From: Pisaster brevispinus
Lineage: Eukaryota > Echinodermata > Asteroidea > Forcipulatida > Asteriidae
DNA: 64,000 bases
Assembly: GCA_023634235.1 (NCBI GenBank)
Contig: JAMKCF010000007.1
Coordinates: 868,001 to 932,000 of the forward strand
Direction: 5' to 3'
Shown: positions 45,225 to 55,012 of the stretch, in pieces
How positions within the stretch are numbered: position 1 is the stretch's first letter
Layout: every line of letters starts with the position of its first letter
The notes under the pieces: model-generated
What the model was told of the DNA's origin: nothing
What the model saw: the letters and a program-made list of their open reading frames with translations, nothing else
Database searches by the model: none
Translations under genes and position numbers: made by a program

Positions 45225-45341
45225 GTTTCATATAAAGCTAATTGTCTCGATTGACTCGTCCTAGGATCTCTGGTCTTCACCATATCAATGTGAAGACTGC
45301 AGCTAACTGTTAATTCATCGCTCATTCTTTCAAAAGCTACA
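45225..45341 (+). promoter_or_regulatory. Conserved 5-prime leader of receptor D
   Basis: TGACTCGTCCTAGGATCTCTGG, CAATGTGAAGACTGCAG and TTCATCGCTCATTCTTTC followed by AAGCTACA precede the ATG, as in A, C, E and H. Confidence 0.55.
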
Positions 45342-46541
45342 ATGTTTCTTCTCATTATTGTTATGACTTCGATCTGTGGGTTGGGTGAGGCGACACTTTT
45401 CCAGACCCAACCAGTTGACACCCTCGCCTTGCCGGGAGAAAGTATATCCTTGTACACTTCAAAATGTGCAATGTGGTGAACATGGAACTTTTAAATTGCG
45501 ATGGCACGAGGAGTGACCACCGCACCAGAAAACAATAGTTTCATTTTTAGCGGCACTTCAAAGTCTAGAAAATTCACAGGGATGGGGAGGTACATAGTCT
45601 ATTCCACTGACTGCACGTTGACTTTAAACATATGGAATGTGGATCAAACCGATGGCGGCAGATATTACAGCTGCTATGTCAAGAAGGTGCAAACGTCTTC
45701 ACAAAGAGCGGATGAATACTCCCGAGTAGCGAGATTGACTGTAGTCGATTCGATAGACAGTACTGTCATACCGTCTCAGATTGAGAGATACGTGGGTCAA
45801 AAGGCAACATTTCGTTGCCAGACTAATCGATTTACAACGTATGAGTTACTATACAATTGGCAAATACAAAGGAAAGGTGCTATATCTTTGTGGTCAAGAC
45901 TTGAGAAGAAAGACAGAATGGTTGAATTTAAAGAATATGGAAAGAACATGACATTGCGGTTAGATATGGGGATGAATGGTTCTAAGGTGACATGTGTAGT
46001 GAGTATTAATGGATCAACGTCATTCAAATGGGCCAGAAACGTTGGTAGGATAATTGTTTCACCGGATAAGGAAACCATCGAGGGTACAAAAGACTTAGTG
46101 ACAATAGATCCACCTTCGTCTCAAAAGACATCGGAACAAACACTTTCACAGAAGGATTATCCACTAACAGGCAACATAAAGCCTTCAGCAAGAGGTCCTT
46201 TAGATCAACAGTCAACTCCATCTGCACCGCAAACCCCATCCCCTCCACCGACCAAGAAGCAAGATCTCGATCCTGTCAGTAGCAACCCTTCTTCAGGATC
46301 TACGGACTCTACATTCATCTTAGTAGGATGGTTTGTAGCTGGTGTCTTCATCTGTCTCTTCATCTCATCACTGCTGTACATTACCGTGACCAAAAGACGA
46401 TCCAAGGCCAATGCCAATTCAACCCGTGTAGTTCAGACAACTCGAAATGTTGTTTTAAAAAGTGAGCCATTCCAAATATTTACTTATCCTAAAACAAACA
46501 CACTGTGGAAAAATGACTATCATGGTCAATTTCTCATGTAA
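45342..46541 (+). pseudogene. Receptor D: short-tail type, two compensating indels, tail lost
   Basis: The ATG at 45342 starts MFLLIIVMTSICGLGEA. Compared with receptor E, a 5-base loss near 45452 and a 1-base loss near 45505 sum to six, so the frame is restored, but TGA and TAA codons lie between them. Ig1 from there (SGTSKSRKFTGM, RYYSCYVKK) and its long FG loop match receptor E closely; Ig2 has FRC, YNWQ and VTC. The TM is GWFVAGVFICLFISSLLY. After RVVQTTRN the tail jumps into 3-prime UTR sequence and ends at 46541 without YxxL motifs. Pseudogene. Confidence 0.8.
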
Positions 46542-47267
46542 GTAACGCAAAATCGTTGACGTTTTGTCAGGGAATTTTAGCAGGTCGCTTTGCAAGCTTG
46601 TAGAGTGTCGCAGCGGTAATTTTGAGAGCGGTAAAAACAATATTTCAGATATTGCAAACTTCGCTACATTTTATAATAGGATGTATTGCGGAATAAAACT
46701 CATGTAACCTCATTTCGATAATTACCCACCCTTCATTGTACATGATAAATATTATTTTTTTGAAAGGTTTGTTATATAAATGCTTTTTCTTCACGTAATT
46801 TGTAATCGTTTAGATTCATATCAAATTTTGATGCATTTAATTGCATTTAAACACCCACGTAAAATATTAATGTTACCAATCTTACGTTAAGTTTAAAAGC
46901 TTTGAATGATGTTTATACCAAAAGAAGTAGCTATATGGCTCATAAATCTTGTGAGAGTGTCCGATGAAGACTATTATAGTGCGCTGCTTGAAACGTCGAG
47001 ACCAAACTGACGGCTGTTCTCAGAGTCAAGAAAGATGGTCGTAACCGCAATAATTACTAACAATGGCAATTTTGTCTTATGTTTCAATATAAGAACCCAT
47101 GAGGCACTACGTGGATATGACATTGAGCTGGTAATTATCGGCTATTTAAGATAATTCACTTTAAGGATAATTTAAGAATTGTTTAATCAATCTATATTGA
47201 GGATAATCGCCCTCAGTTCGGTCCTTTATCCCACGGCCACAACCCTACCAAGTCCCAATGAACATTC
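46542..47267 (+). repeat. 3-prime flank of receptor D with downstream motif copy 3
   Basis: The motif at 46951-47030 reads CCGATGAAGAC, GCTTGAAACGTCGAGACC, then GACGGCTGTTCTCAGAGTC. The rest matches the E 3-prime flank (52190-52810). No gene is seen. Confidence 0.55.
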
Positions 47268-47569
47268 CTTTATTCAGCACAATCGAAACCCAACTTGGTG
47301 GTAGATTATCATCTTCTAATTACTCGACCGTCATCTTAGTTGGATGGTCTGTACGTACTGTCTCTATCTGTCTCTTCATCTCATTACTGCTGTACATTAT
47401 CGTGACCCAAAGCCAATCATAATTTAAACCGTGTAGTTTAGACAACTTAAGAGGAAGATGCAGAGGCGTATAAGGAAATGAAAACCCAACTACACGGGCA
47501 AGCTGCTTCTACTGGCCATAAAGAAACTACACCATCCAGCTACCAATAACTGATATTCAAGTATAGTAT
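47268..47569 (+). pseudogene. Receptor fragment F: stalk, TM and short tail only
   Basis: ATCGAAACCCAACTTGGTGG resembles the stalk of A, followed by a TM region equivalent to VSICLFISLLLYIIV. The tail has counterparts of AYKEM and of SSYQ, interrupted by a stop (near 47419), a further stop and an altered end. No Ig domain remains. A YxxM-type motif is seen as in receptor E. Dead fragment. Confidence 0.7.
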
Positions 47570-47626
47570 TTCTTTACAGGGAACGGCCCGTTCCCTGTAA
47601 AGAAATACTCTACTTGAATATCAGTT
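47548..47626. repeat. 39-bp near-perfect palindrome at the end of fragment F
   Basis: The left arm (47548-47586) starts AACTGATATTCAAGTATAG, and the right arm (47588-47626) is its inverse with one mismatch; the centre is one C. The left arm is the coding end of the receptor tail, so the right arm is an inverted duplicate of it. An ORF beginning at 47614 is an artefact. Confidence 0.85.
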
Positions 47627-49139
47627 CCCACTCTTTACTCGTACTGAAACGAACCGTCAGGGACAGTTTGCAGGTCGCTGTACAAGCCTATTTAGAGTGC
47701 TGTAGCGGTGATCTGGAGGTTTATAAATTCTGCAAACTTTGCTGGAGAATGACACTAGCACAAATGTTATTCGGTGAAATTACAGAAGAACACATGTTTT
47801 TGTTTATATTAATAATACAGAGCGTACATTTTACACTTAGTTGAAATGTATATTTTAATTAAATGCTTTATCCCTATGTAAATATTTCATTTAATTTCAC
47901 ATCTGGATAAATTTCATTGCATAAACACCCATAAACTCTTATTGATGCACATATCATGTTATGTTTAAAGCTTTGCATGATGTTGACAATAAAAGGTCTC
48001 TAATATTGCTAGTAAATCTTTCGAAAGCCCGAATACCAGTAGAGTAGACTGCTTGAAACGTTGAGACCAAACTGTCGGCTATTCTCAGAGTCAAACTATA
48101 TTACTTTGATGATTGAAGCCGAAATATGTAAGAATAGTAATAACATATTATTATGTTTTAATAGAAGAATCCATGACGCACGTGGGTACAGATAAGATTG
48201 AGCTGGTAACTGTTCAAGACAATTCCTTACAAGGATATTTAAAGTAAAAGTAGTAAACAGAACGGTACAGAGCTAACTAAACAGCCGTAGATATTGTCCA
48301 AGTTTTTTTGTGATCAACTGAATACGTCTTTTAACAAACCTGACAGACTTAAATTAAACAGTTTTGTTTATGAAATTTCATAATACGATATATGTTACGG
48401 AAAAACAACCTGTAATTGCAAAAGCACAGGGCGTTTGGATAACAAACTTCCCAACACGGTTCGATTATGTAACTATTGTCTATTTAAAATCAAAACATTA
48501 CTTTTAAACCTTTGTTGAATTGAATTATCACTTATTTGTATAATCATTTTAAATTAATTTATTGTGCACAATGTTTAAACAGGCTTCCATATCGTGTACG
48601 TGTCTATGCTTAACTCTTGCTTTAGGAAGTTTTCTTTTATTTCATCTCTTCTTATTTGTTTTACTCATGTAATATACAAGTTTTACTGAATGCATTTCGG
48701 TTTTGTAAGTCGTAATCTTCTTTCGAATAAACCAAATCTTAAGTGTAAGACATTATGTATGGTGTTCGTTAAAAGACAATTACGTGGCGATTTTTTATTT
48801 TTATTTTTTTTTTGGCGGCGACTTTTTTTTTCGAGGCGACCTTTTTGTTTACGCGGCTACTTAAAAAAAGTCGCCGCGTAAATAAAAAGCTTTTGTAAGT
48901 GTCATTTATAGAACACCATACTTATTGGACAACCACTCTCATAAAACCACAATGAAAAAAAGAAAACAAGGAAGTCAAGGTTCAATTAATAATAAAGTAA
49001 GAAAGTTAAATTAATATTTCATACATGTTATTACTTTTTAGTTGAACGAAACACTGCGCAACTAGTTGACGGGCATTTCCTGTAACAGGCACGTAACTTT
49101 TAGGTAAGATTTTACCTAGTCTTTCAATTAAATTGGTAG
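47627..49139 (+). repeat. 3-prime flank of fragment F with downstream motif copy 4
   Basis: The motif at 48021-48090 reads CCCGAATACC, GCTTGAAACGTTGAGACC, CTGTCGGCTATTCTCAGAG. The part 48690-48960 matches 15752-16130. A local inverted repeat with GCGGCGAC / GTCGCCGCG occurs near 48818-48880. No gene. Confidence 0.5.
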
Positions 49140-49240
49140 ATATATCCAGTTGTCTTGAGTGTTCTTGTAATGTCTCATGGAAGCAGAGCGTGTGATATGA
49201 CGTCATCATCAGACACGGTGGCCAAGGTAGGAGAAAATAC
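49140..49240 (+). pseudogene. Orphan signal-peptide-like exon, most extended copy
   Basis: The frame from 49140 (ATA in place of ATG) reads YPVVLSVLVMSHGSRACDM, then TSSSDTVAKVGENTT, and stops. TVAKVGENTT resembles the A strand of an Ig domain just before the first cysteine, so this may be exon 1 of a second, lost Ig-type gene family. That is an inference from one short match. Confidence 0.4.
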
Positions 49241-50809
49241 AACACCGAGATAAACCACTGACTGAAGGAATTACGAAAGGGTTTTTTGTGTGAACCAATG
49301 ATGACAAAAGACTTCCTCAAGTCATAATGAATGACAAACATTGAAGTCTTAGGACATCCAAATAAAGGCAAACATTGTGCAGATTGTTTTACGGTTTGTA
49401 AACAAGGAAGAAAAATAGAAAAAATATGTTGATTATTGTTGAACAAACCGCTCTGGTTGGCATGGACGACCGAATGTTTGCAAAAAAATCAATCATGTTA
49501 ACAGATGTTGGGACCACATTCAACATTTCTGCCAACTTTCAAATATTAGTTACATTACCCCGGGTTGGTATGTTTCCAAGACGTTCAACGCTTGTTTGAA
49601 TAGTTTTGCAACATTTGTAAAAACAGTGGCTATCTGCTTTCCAACCATGGTTGGCAAAACACTCGGGCTGTGTGACGTCCCACTAGAAACGTTTGTGATA
49701 TCAAGATAAGGGTATTTCAACGTCCTTCACGAGAAACGAAGAGAAGACGTTGTTCGTTTTACTCAGACTGGTATGTCTTCGACTGAAACGCATGTCTCAC
49801 ACATATTGTTGTCTGTGATGATTGAGGACAATGTACACAATACAAATTAGACAAATAAAAAAAAACACTCTAATTTGACGTAAACATTCAATATTAATTC
49901 ATCGATCCTAACTTGTTTTGTGGCTGTTCTCTTTAATAGTCCGTAGTTTGTACATAATGGGGTGCATCATGTACGAAGGGCTGAGGGAGGCCACGAGACG
50001 GATCTCTGTTGCCCTGGTCTTGGCCTTGGTACCCCATCAAAAGCTTACGGAAGACTTAAATGATTTAGAATTGAAGTGACCTTTGTACAATGATGAAACT
50101 CCAGGCATTGACGAGTTAAAGTGTAAAACTAAGGAACTAAGAAATACAAATAAGTAATACGGAAACTCATTAAAGGAACTTAATTTGATTATTTCATTGG
50201 ATGATAAATACGGCTGTTGCCAACGGCTTACCAACCGTAAGGAAATATTGTATAAATGCAAAACAAAGTTAGTGGCCCTTTTGTTTGTCGTTAGCTGAGT
50301 CTTTGTCATCGAAGCTTCTGCTACGATACAAACTTTAGGCCACTAATTGTTTTTTTTGTGACCATTTCATCAGTTTACTCAATGTTTTAAGACGGGTGGC
50401 TCAATCTTGTTGTTTACTAAACTTGTTTCTACATGCGATGTAATTCTAACATATTTATGGCCAAATAGATAAATAAAATGTGCAACATTAGGCCTAAGTA
50501 TGTCTCTGCCTACTAACCAATCGGCCCTAAAATGATTTGTGGTTTCGGAGAAGAAAAAAAAAAAGAGAGAGAAGAAAAAAAAAAAAATTGGAGGGGAAAA
50601 AGGAAAGAAAGAAGAACACAAACGTTTAAAAAGCAATCTTCAAAAGGCTTGTTTTTATTATAAAACCTGTACTTCATTGACAACAGATTGAGGTTTTATG
50701 CTAGTGTTTTGGTTAAGTTGGAAGATGACTTGAACAATCTTTGGATGAAATAAGTAAGATTGAAAATACATCCGTTGTTTGGTGTAATCCATATGTTATT
50801 TGGCTGTGC
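49241..50809 (+). repeat. Upstream flank of receptor E
   Basis: This is the reference copy for the flanks at 9950-13740, 17184-17720 and 32103-32943. It contains CATCGATCCTAACTTG (49900), GCATCATGTACGAAGGG (49965), GGTGGCTCAATCTTG and an A/G-rich stretch (50545-50620). No gene. Confidence 0.55.
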
Positions 50810-50896
50810 TTAATTTTCTGACCTGATTTCATATCACTGTGAAGACTGCATTTTGCTGTTATTTCATCGCTCAGTCTACTCGTATCAACAGCTACA
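50810..50896 (+). promoter_or_regulatory. Conserved 5-prime leader of receptor E
   Basis: TTTCATATCACTGTGAAGAC, GCTGTTATTTCATCGCTCAG and CGTATCAACAGCTACA directly precede the ATG. It is almost the same as the orphan leader at 32944-33036. Confidence 0.6.
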
Positions 50897-52078
50897 ATGT
50901 TTCTGCTCATTCTTGTCATGACTTCAATCTGTGGGTTGGGTGAGGCGACATTTTTCCAGACTCACCCAGTTGATACCCTCGCCACGCTGGGAGGAAATGT
51001 ATCCTTCAGTTGTACACTCCAAAATGTGCAATGTGGCAAACTTGGAACTTATGAGTTACGCTGGCAACGAAGAGTGACCAACGCATCAGAAAACAATAGT
51101 TTAATTTTTAGCGGCACTTCAACGTATAGAAATTTCACAGGGATGGAGAGGTACAGGGTTCTTTCTGTTGACTGTACGTGGACTTTAAACATATGGAATG
51201 TGAGTCAAACCGATGGCCGCAAATATTACAGCTGCTATGTCAAGAAAGTGCAAACGTCTTCACAAAGAGCGGATGAATACTCCCGAGTAGCGAGACTGAC
51301 TGTAGTTGATCCGATAGACACTACTGTCATACCGTCTCAGATTGAGAGATACGTGGGTCAAAATGCAAACTTTTGTTGCCAGACTAGTCGATTGACAACG
51401 TATGACTTACAATACAGTTGGTTTATAAAGAAGACAGACGCATCTTGGTCAAGAGCATTGAAGAAAGACTGGATGGTTGAATTTAAAGAAGACGAGAAGA
51501 GCTTGACATTGAGGTTAGATATGGGGATGAATGGTTCTGTGGTGAGATGTGCAGTGAGTCTTGAGGGATCGACGTCATTTAAATGGACCAGAAACGTGGG
51601 TAGGATTATTGTTTTACCGAATCAGGGAACCATTGAAATTACAACAGGCTTGGTGACAATGGAACCAACACAATCACTCACAGATCCTTCTCTAATTAGC
51701 GACGCTGAACGCATAACAAGTGAACTGTTAGATCGACAGTCTACCCTACCAGCAACCCAGACCCCATCCTATTTACCGACTAAGAAGCAAGATCCCGATC
51801 CTGACAGTAACAACCCTTCTTCAGGATCTACGGACTCTACGGTAGGATGGTTTGTAGCTGCTGTCTTCATCTGTCTCTTCATCTCTATACTGCTGTACAT
51901 TACCGTGATCAAAAGACGATCCAACGCCAATCCTAGTTCAACCCGTGTAGTTCAGACAGCTCAAGATGAAGATGAAAATGTGTATGAAAACATGGAAACC
52001 CAACTACACGGCCAAGCTGCTTCTACTGGCAATAACGAATCTGCACCGTCCAGCTACCAAGAACTGATATTCAAGTAG
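50897..52078 (+). CDS. Receptor E: two-Ig transmembrane protein with short tyrosine-motif tail
   Basis: 393 codons, open from ATG to TAG. Signal peptide about 1-17. Ig1 is V-like with C39, W56, a second inner cysteine pair (in VQC and VDC), and RKYYSC. Its FG (CDR3-like) loop, CYVKKVQTSSQRADEYSRVA, is about ten residues longer than in A or H. Ig2 has NFCC, YSWF and VRC. After a Thr/Pro/Ser stalk the TM is VGWFVAAVFICLFISILLY, a few residues shorter on its outer side than in B. The short tail carries VYENM, a YxxM motif of the PI3-kinase p85 type, and the terminal SSYQEL, which fits SxYxxL. Probably a membrane receptor with signalling different from A. Ligand unknown. Confidence 0.85.
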   Translation: MFLLILVMTSICGLGEATFFQTHPVDTLATLGGNVSFSCTLQNVQCGKLGTYELRWQRRVTNASENNSLIFSGTSTYRNFTGMERYRVLSVDCTWTLNIWNVSQTDGRKYYSCYVKKVQTSSQRADEYSRVARLTVVDPIDTTVIPSQIERYVGQNANFCCQTSRLTTYDLQYSWFIKKTDASWSRALKKDWMVEFKEDEKSLTLRLDMGMNGSVVRCAVSLEGSTSFKWTRNVGRIIVLPNQGTIEITTGLVTMEPTQSLTDPSLISDAERITSELLDRQSTLPATQTPSYLPTKKQDPDPDSNNPSSGSTDSTVGWFVAAVFICLFISILLYITVIKRRSNANPSSTRVVQTAQDEDENVYENMETQLHGQAASTGNNESAPSSYQELIFK

Positions 52079-52924
52079 TATTTATCCGAAAGAGTAGGGC
52101 TTTCCCATACTTTACTCATCACAAAACGAACAGACTTTGAACGACTGAGGTCACACTTTCAAGTAAGCAACGCAAAATCATTTCCGTTTTGTCAGATATT
52201 ATTTACAGGTCGCTTTAAAAGCTTCTTTGGAGTGTTGTAGCAGTGATTGTGATGGTCATACATTTTCTACACATTATTTCAGATAATGCAAACTTCGCTA
52301 AATGTTACATAAGAGAAGTTGCAGAATATAACTCATGTTCATTTCGATAATTACCCACCTTGCATGCAGTGTACATTCAATTTGATTTGAAAGGCATGTT
52401 TCAAATAAATGCTTTTTTTCTTTATGTTATTGTTTACATTCATATTTAATTTTGGCTAGATTTAATTGCAACGTAAACGATTAGTGTTGCAAATTGTTAT
52501 GTTAAGTTTAAAGCTTTGCATGATGTTGATATAATAAGAAGTATTGTATATTGCTAGTAAATCTTGCGTGAGTCTGATTAAGACAATGAGAGACCACTGC
52601 TTGAAACGTCGAGATCAAACACTGGGTTGTTCTTAGAGTCAAAAGAAATGGTTGAAACAGCAAAATCTACTCATAATGTTCTTCTTATGTTTCAAGGTAA
52701 GAATCCATGAGGCATTACGAGAATATGACATTGAGCTGGTGATTATTGACCATTCGAGATATTTCACTTCAAGGATAATTCAATGATTTTATGTAATTTA
52801 TTTTGAGGATAATCGCCTCCGGCTCGGTCCTTTATCACCCGGCCACGACTTTGCCGGGTTGACATGGCGCTTTAAAACCTTATTCCAATAGTAAATATAT
52901 ATCATGTTATGTTTAAAGCTACTA
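52079..52924 (+). repeat. 3-prime flank of receptor E with downstream motif copy 5
   Basis: TTTCCGTTTTGTCAGATATT is shared with C and D 3-prime ends. The motif at 52564-52640 reads GTCTGATTAAGAC, CTGCTTGAAACGTCGAGA, GGGTTGTTCTTAGAGTC. The part 52800-52875 matches 18480-18570. No gene. Confidence 0.55.
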
Positions 52925-53015
52925 GTCGCAGACGTGGATATGACGTCATTCTTTATTTAGCTGGTAAATATTTTAAAATCATATTGGTTTTACCCATTCA
53001 AGGATGAGTTTAAAA
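52925..53015 (+). promoter_or_regulatory. CRE module, copy 3 (degenerate)
   Basis: GACGTGGATA, TGACGTCA (52941-52948), TTTATTTAGCTGGTAA and TTTAAAAG (about 53009) replace the CACGTG, CRE, TATTTAGCTGG and TATAAA of copy 1. The TATA is weakened. Confidence 0.35.
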
Positions 53016-53674
53016 GCAAAATATACATTTGGTTTTGGGAACCGTTCGATTGTTTTAATCCTTTTTTCATTAAATCCAACCAGTGGGAAGTGGTAACGTT
53101 TTGGGGAAATCGCTGAAAATCCGGAGAGATTATTACCACGCAGGAAGATAATCCATAACAAAAATACACAATCTGAGAAACTTTTCTGACAAAAACGTTT
53201 CTCAGACTCGATTTTGGGGAATAACATTTTTTTCCCCAAACAACTTTACTTTGAGTTGATTTGATTATAAAATGATTTTTCACTATCAAAAGCTGCTGTA
53301 CTTCTCACAACCATTTTATGATTAAATAAAACTAATTAGAGATTCTTGTTTTAATTATGAAGATTGGAATATTAACTTGAAATTTCTTATTTCGCATCCT
53401 TTACGGAAACAACAGCCTTTACGAAAAGTGTAAATCATTTTAAATTTGAAAGTTAAAAACGACCACTCTCAACGGATTGCTTCATTTGTAACGTTTGGCA
53501 TTCGATAATATTAGGGTACTAGAAATGAATAAAACCAAGTCTTGTGACGATCATTTCCTTGTGAATATTAACGTTGTCAATGTATTTTCGTTTTTTCGAA
53601 AACACCATGTGTATGTATATCTACAAGCTGTGTAGATTTGTTCTTAGAGAACTAGGTCTTGCTTTTTATTCTAC
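53016..53674. other. Intergenic flank, no gene seen
   Basis: AT-rich. The part 53400-53560 (TTACGGAAACAACAGCC, CGACCACTCTC) parallels 18700 and 19230-19330, so this is a shortened downstream flank. The two overlapping minus ORFs near 52979-53289 have no recognisable domain. Confidence 0.4.
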
Positions 53675-53963
53675 TGCCGCGGAGTAAATTTTAGAAAATC
53701 GGGAGACTACTTCGGGAGACTACTTAGTTCTAAAAAGAACTATCAGCTTATTAGCTACTACCTGGGCGGAGGGTAGGAAATCGGCCGGGACTACTACTTC
53801 AGTGTCCTGACTATGACTAGCAAGCTAGTCGAAACATTGAGACCAATTAAGAGCTCACTCCGCGGCAGTGATGTTAGAAACGAAAATTCCCCTAGATCCG
53901 ATCCACTGTTAAGCTAAAGTAGTAGTCCCAGCCAATTTCCTACCTTCCGCCCAGGTAGTAGCT
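53675..53963. repeat. Compound inverted repeat, fold-back type
   Basis: Arms of 46 bp at 53753-53798 and 53918-53963 (AGCTACTACCTGGGCGGA and its inverse) differ at three sites. An inner smaller pair (CTGCCGCGGAG and its inverse) lies at 53678 and 53857. Inside, CCTGACTATGACTAGCAAGC and CTAGTCGAAAC (53806-53835) form a strong hairpin flanked by CUGA-like and GAAA boxes. Confidence 0.65.
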
Positions 53964-54044
53964 TGATCAGGTCTTCTCAAATGTCAACGAACGTTGATGA
54001 TACAAATCCATAATGTAACTATATACAAACCAGGGAGTGGGCAA

Positions 54045-54690
54045 TACTACAGTCTGTAGTAGGTTTTTGCCCTTTTTTCCCATAATTCCGCCCAGGAAAT
54101 AAAAAAAAATTAAATTTGGGGCAGTCCACCATCAAACCATGCGGAAACATATGGCAGGTGTTATTTGCACAGGGTAGAGTTCATTCACCTTGAAAATCTC
54201 ATTACAAATCCTGCGGTCGGGAGGGCTGCCATCTGTTTGTACACATAAATCTTGGCAAAGTCTCAAGGGATAGGGTACTTGGTACAACCATCAACCATTC
54301 TGTATTGTAGCTATCAGATGAAGCCCGTGTGAGACTTGTTGACCTTTATCAAGGTAACATACACCATGCTAACCCAAACATCCACATGTGTGTCGGGGGG
54401 GGGGGGAGGGGTAGTAGATTTCGTAAAAACCTTCTATAAACTATAGTTAGTGTCCCGCAATACAGTATGCATTCGGAAGTATGCATTAGGCTTGTATTTA
54501 GCAAAATATTTTACCAAAATAACATTGTAAATGATTTGTTTTGCATTTATTATGACTGACAACATCTACAAACCCCTTGAAAGGTCTTGGGATTGATAAT
54601 AATGGGTGTATAGCTTTATCCCTGGGTGTGGTAAGATTTCACCAAACCTACTACAAACTATAGTAATGGTCTTGTCATACAGTCACATAT
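54045..54690. mobile_element. Possible 0.64-kb TIR element
   Basis: The left end GCAATACTACAGTCTGTAGT and GTAGGTTT match, at roughly 80 percent, the inverse of the right end (AAACCTACTACAAACTATAG, about 54648-54668). A related internal segment lies at 54425-54450. No coding sequence; a G-run is at 54396-54408. Confidence 0.4.
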
Positions 54691-54719
54691 TACGTAATTC
54701 GCATCCTTGAGGGTTAAAA

Positions 54720-54912
54720 ACAACCAAGAAAACTGAATTTAACATTTCGGGCGAGGCTGTTCTCCAAGAAACTCCTTATAAGAAGAAGCATGTATGACGC
54801 AGGAGTTGGACTCGAACTTAAGACGTAAACATTATTTTACTTCCAGGTCAGAGTAGACCACAACCCTGAATTAAAATCCCATTTGTTTGTCGGTTTCCGG
54901 GTCAGCCTCAGC
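54720..54912. repeat. SINE-like and GGGTCA MITE remnant
   Basis: GAGGCTGTTCTCCAAGAAAC, ATGACGCAGGAGTTGGACTCG and then CCAGGTCAGAGTAGACC, with the MITE interior deleted. It joins fragment G directly at about 54913. Confidence 0.5.
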
Positions 54913-55012
54913 CATAAATGGGTATTCCGACGTAGCAAGATTGACTATTGTTGATCCGATAGACACTACTGTCTTACCGTCGCGGATTATTAAATATTCT
55001 GGTGAAATGACT
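54913..55012 (+). pseudogene. Receptor fragment G: inter-Ig segment fused to 3-prime UTR
   Basis: About 30 codons read GYSDVARLTIVDPIDTTVLP followed by SRIIKYSGE, the end of Ig1 and start of Ig2 of the C/H type. The sequence then jumps to receptor 3-prime UTR (AAGTAAGCAACGCAAAATC). Everything between was deleted. The surrounding open frame of 92 codons is fortuitous. Confidence 0.75.

Noticed and set aside
50810..50896. 3-prime splice site in the receptor leader (ACTGCAG or CGCTCAG)
   Set aside because: The AG is not conserved among leaders (receptor E has GCAT at the first site), so a 5-prime UTR intron is not supported by sequence alone.
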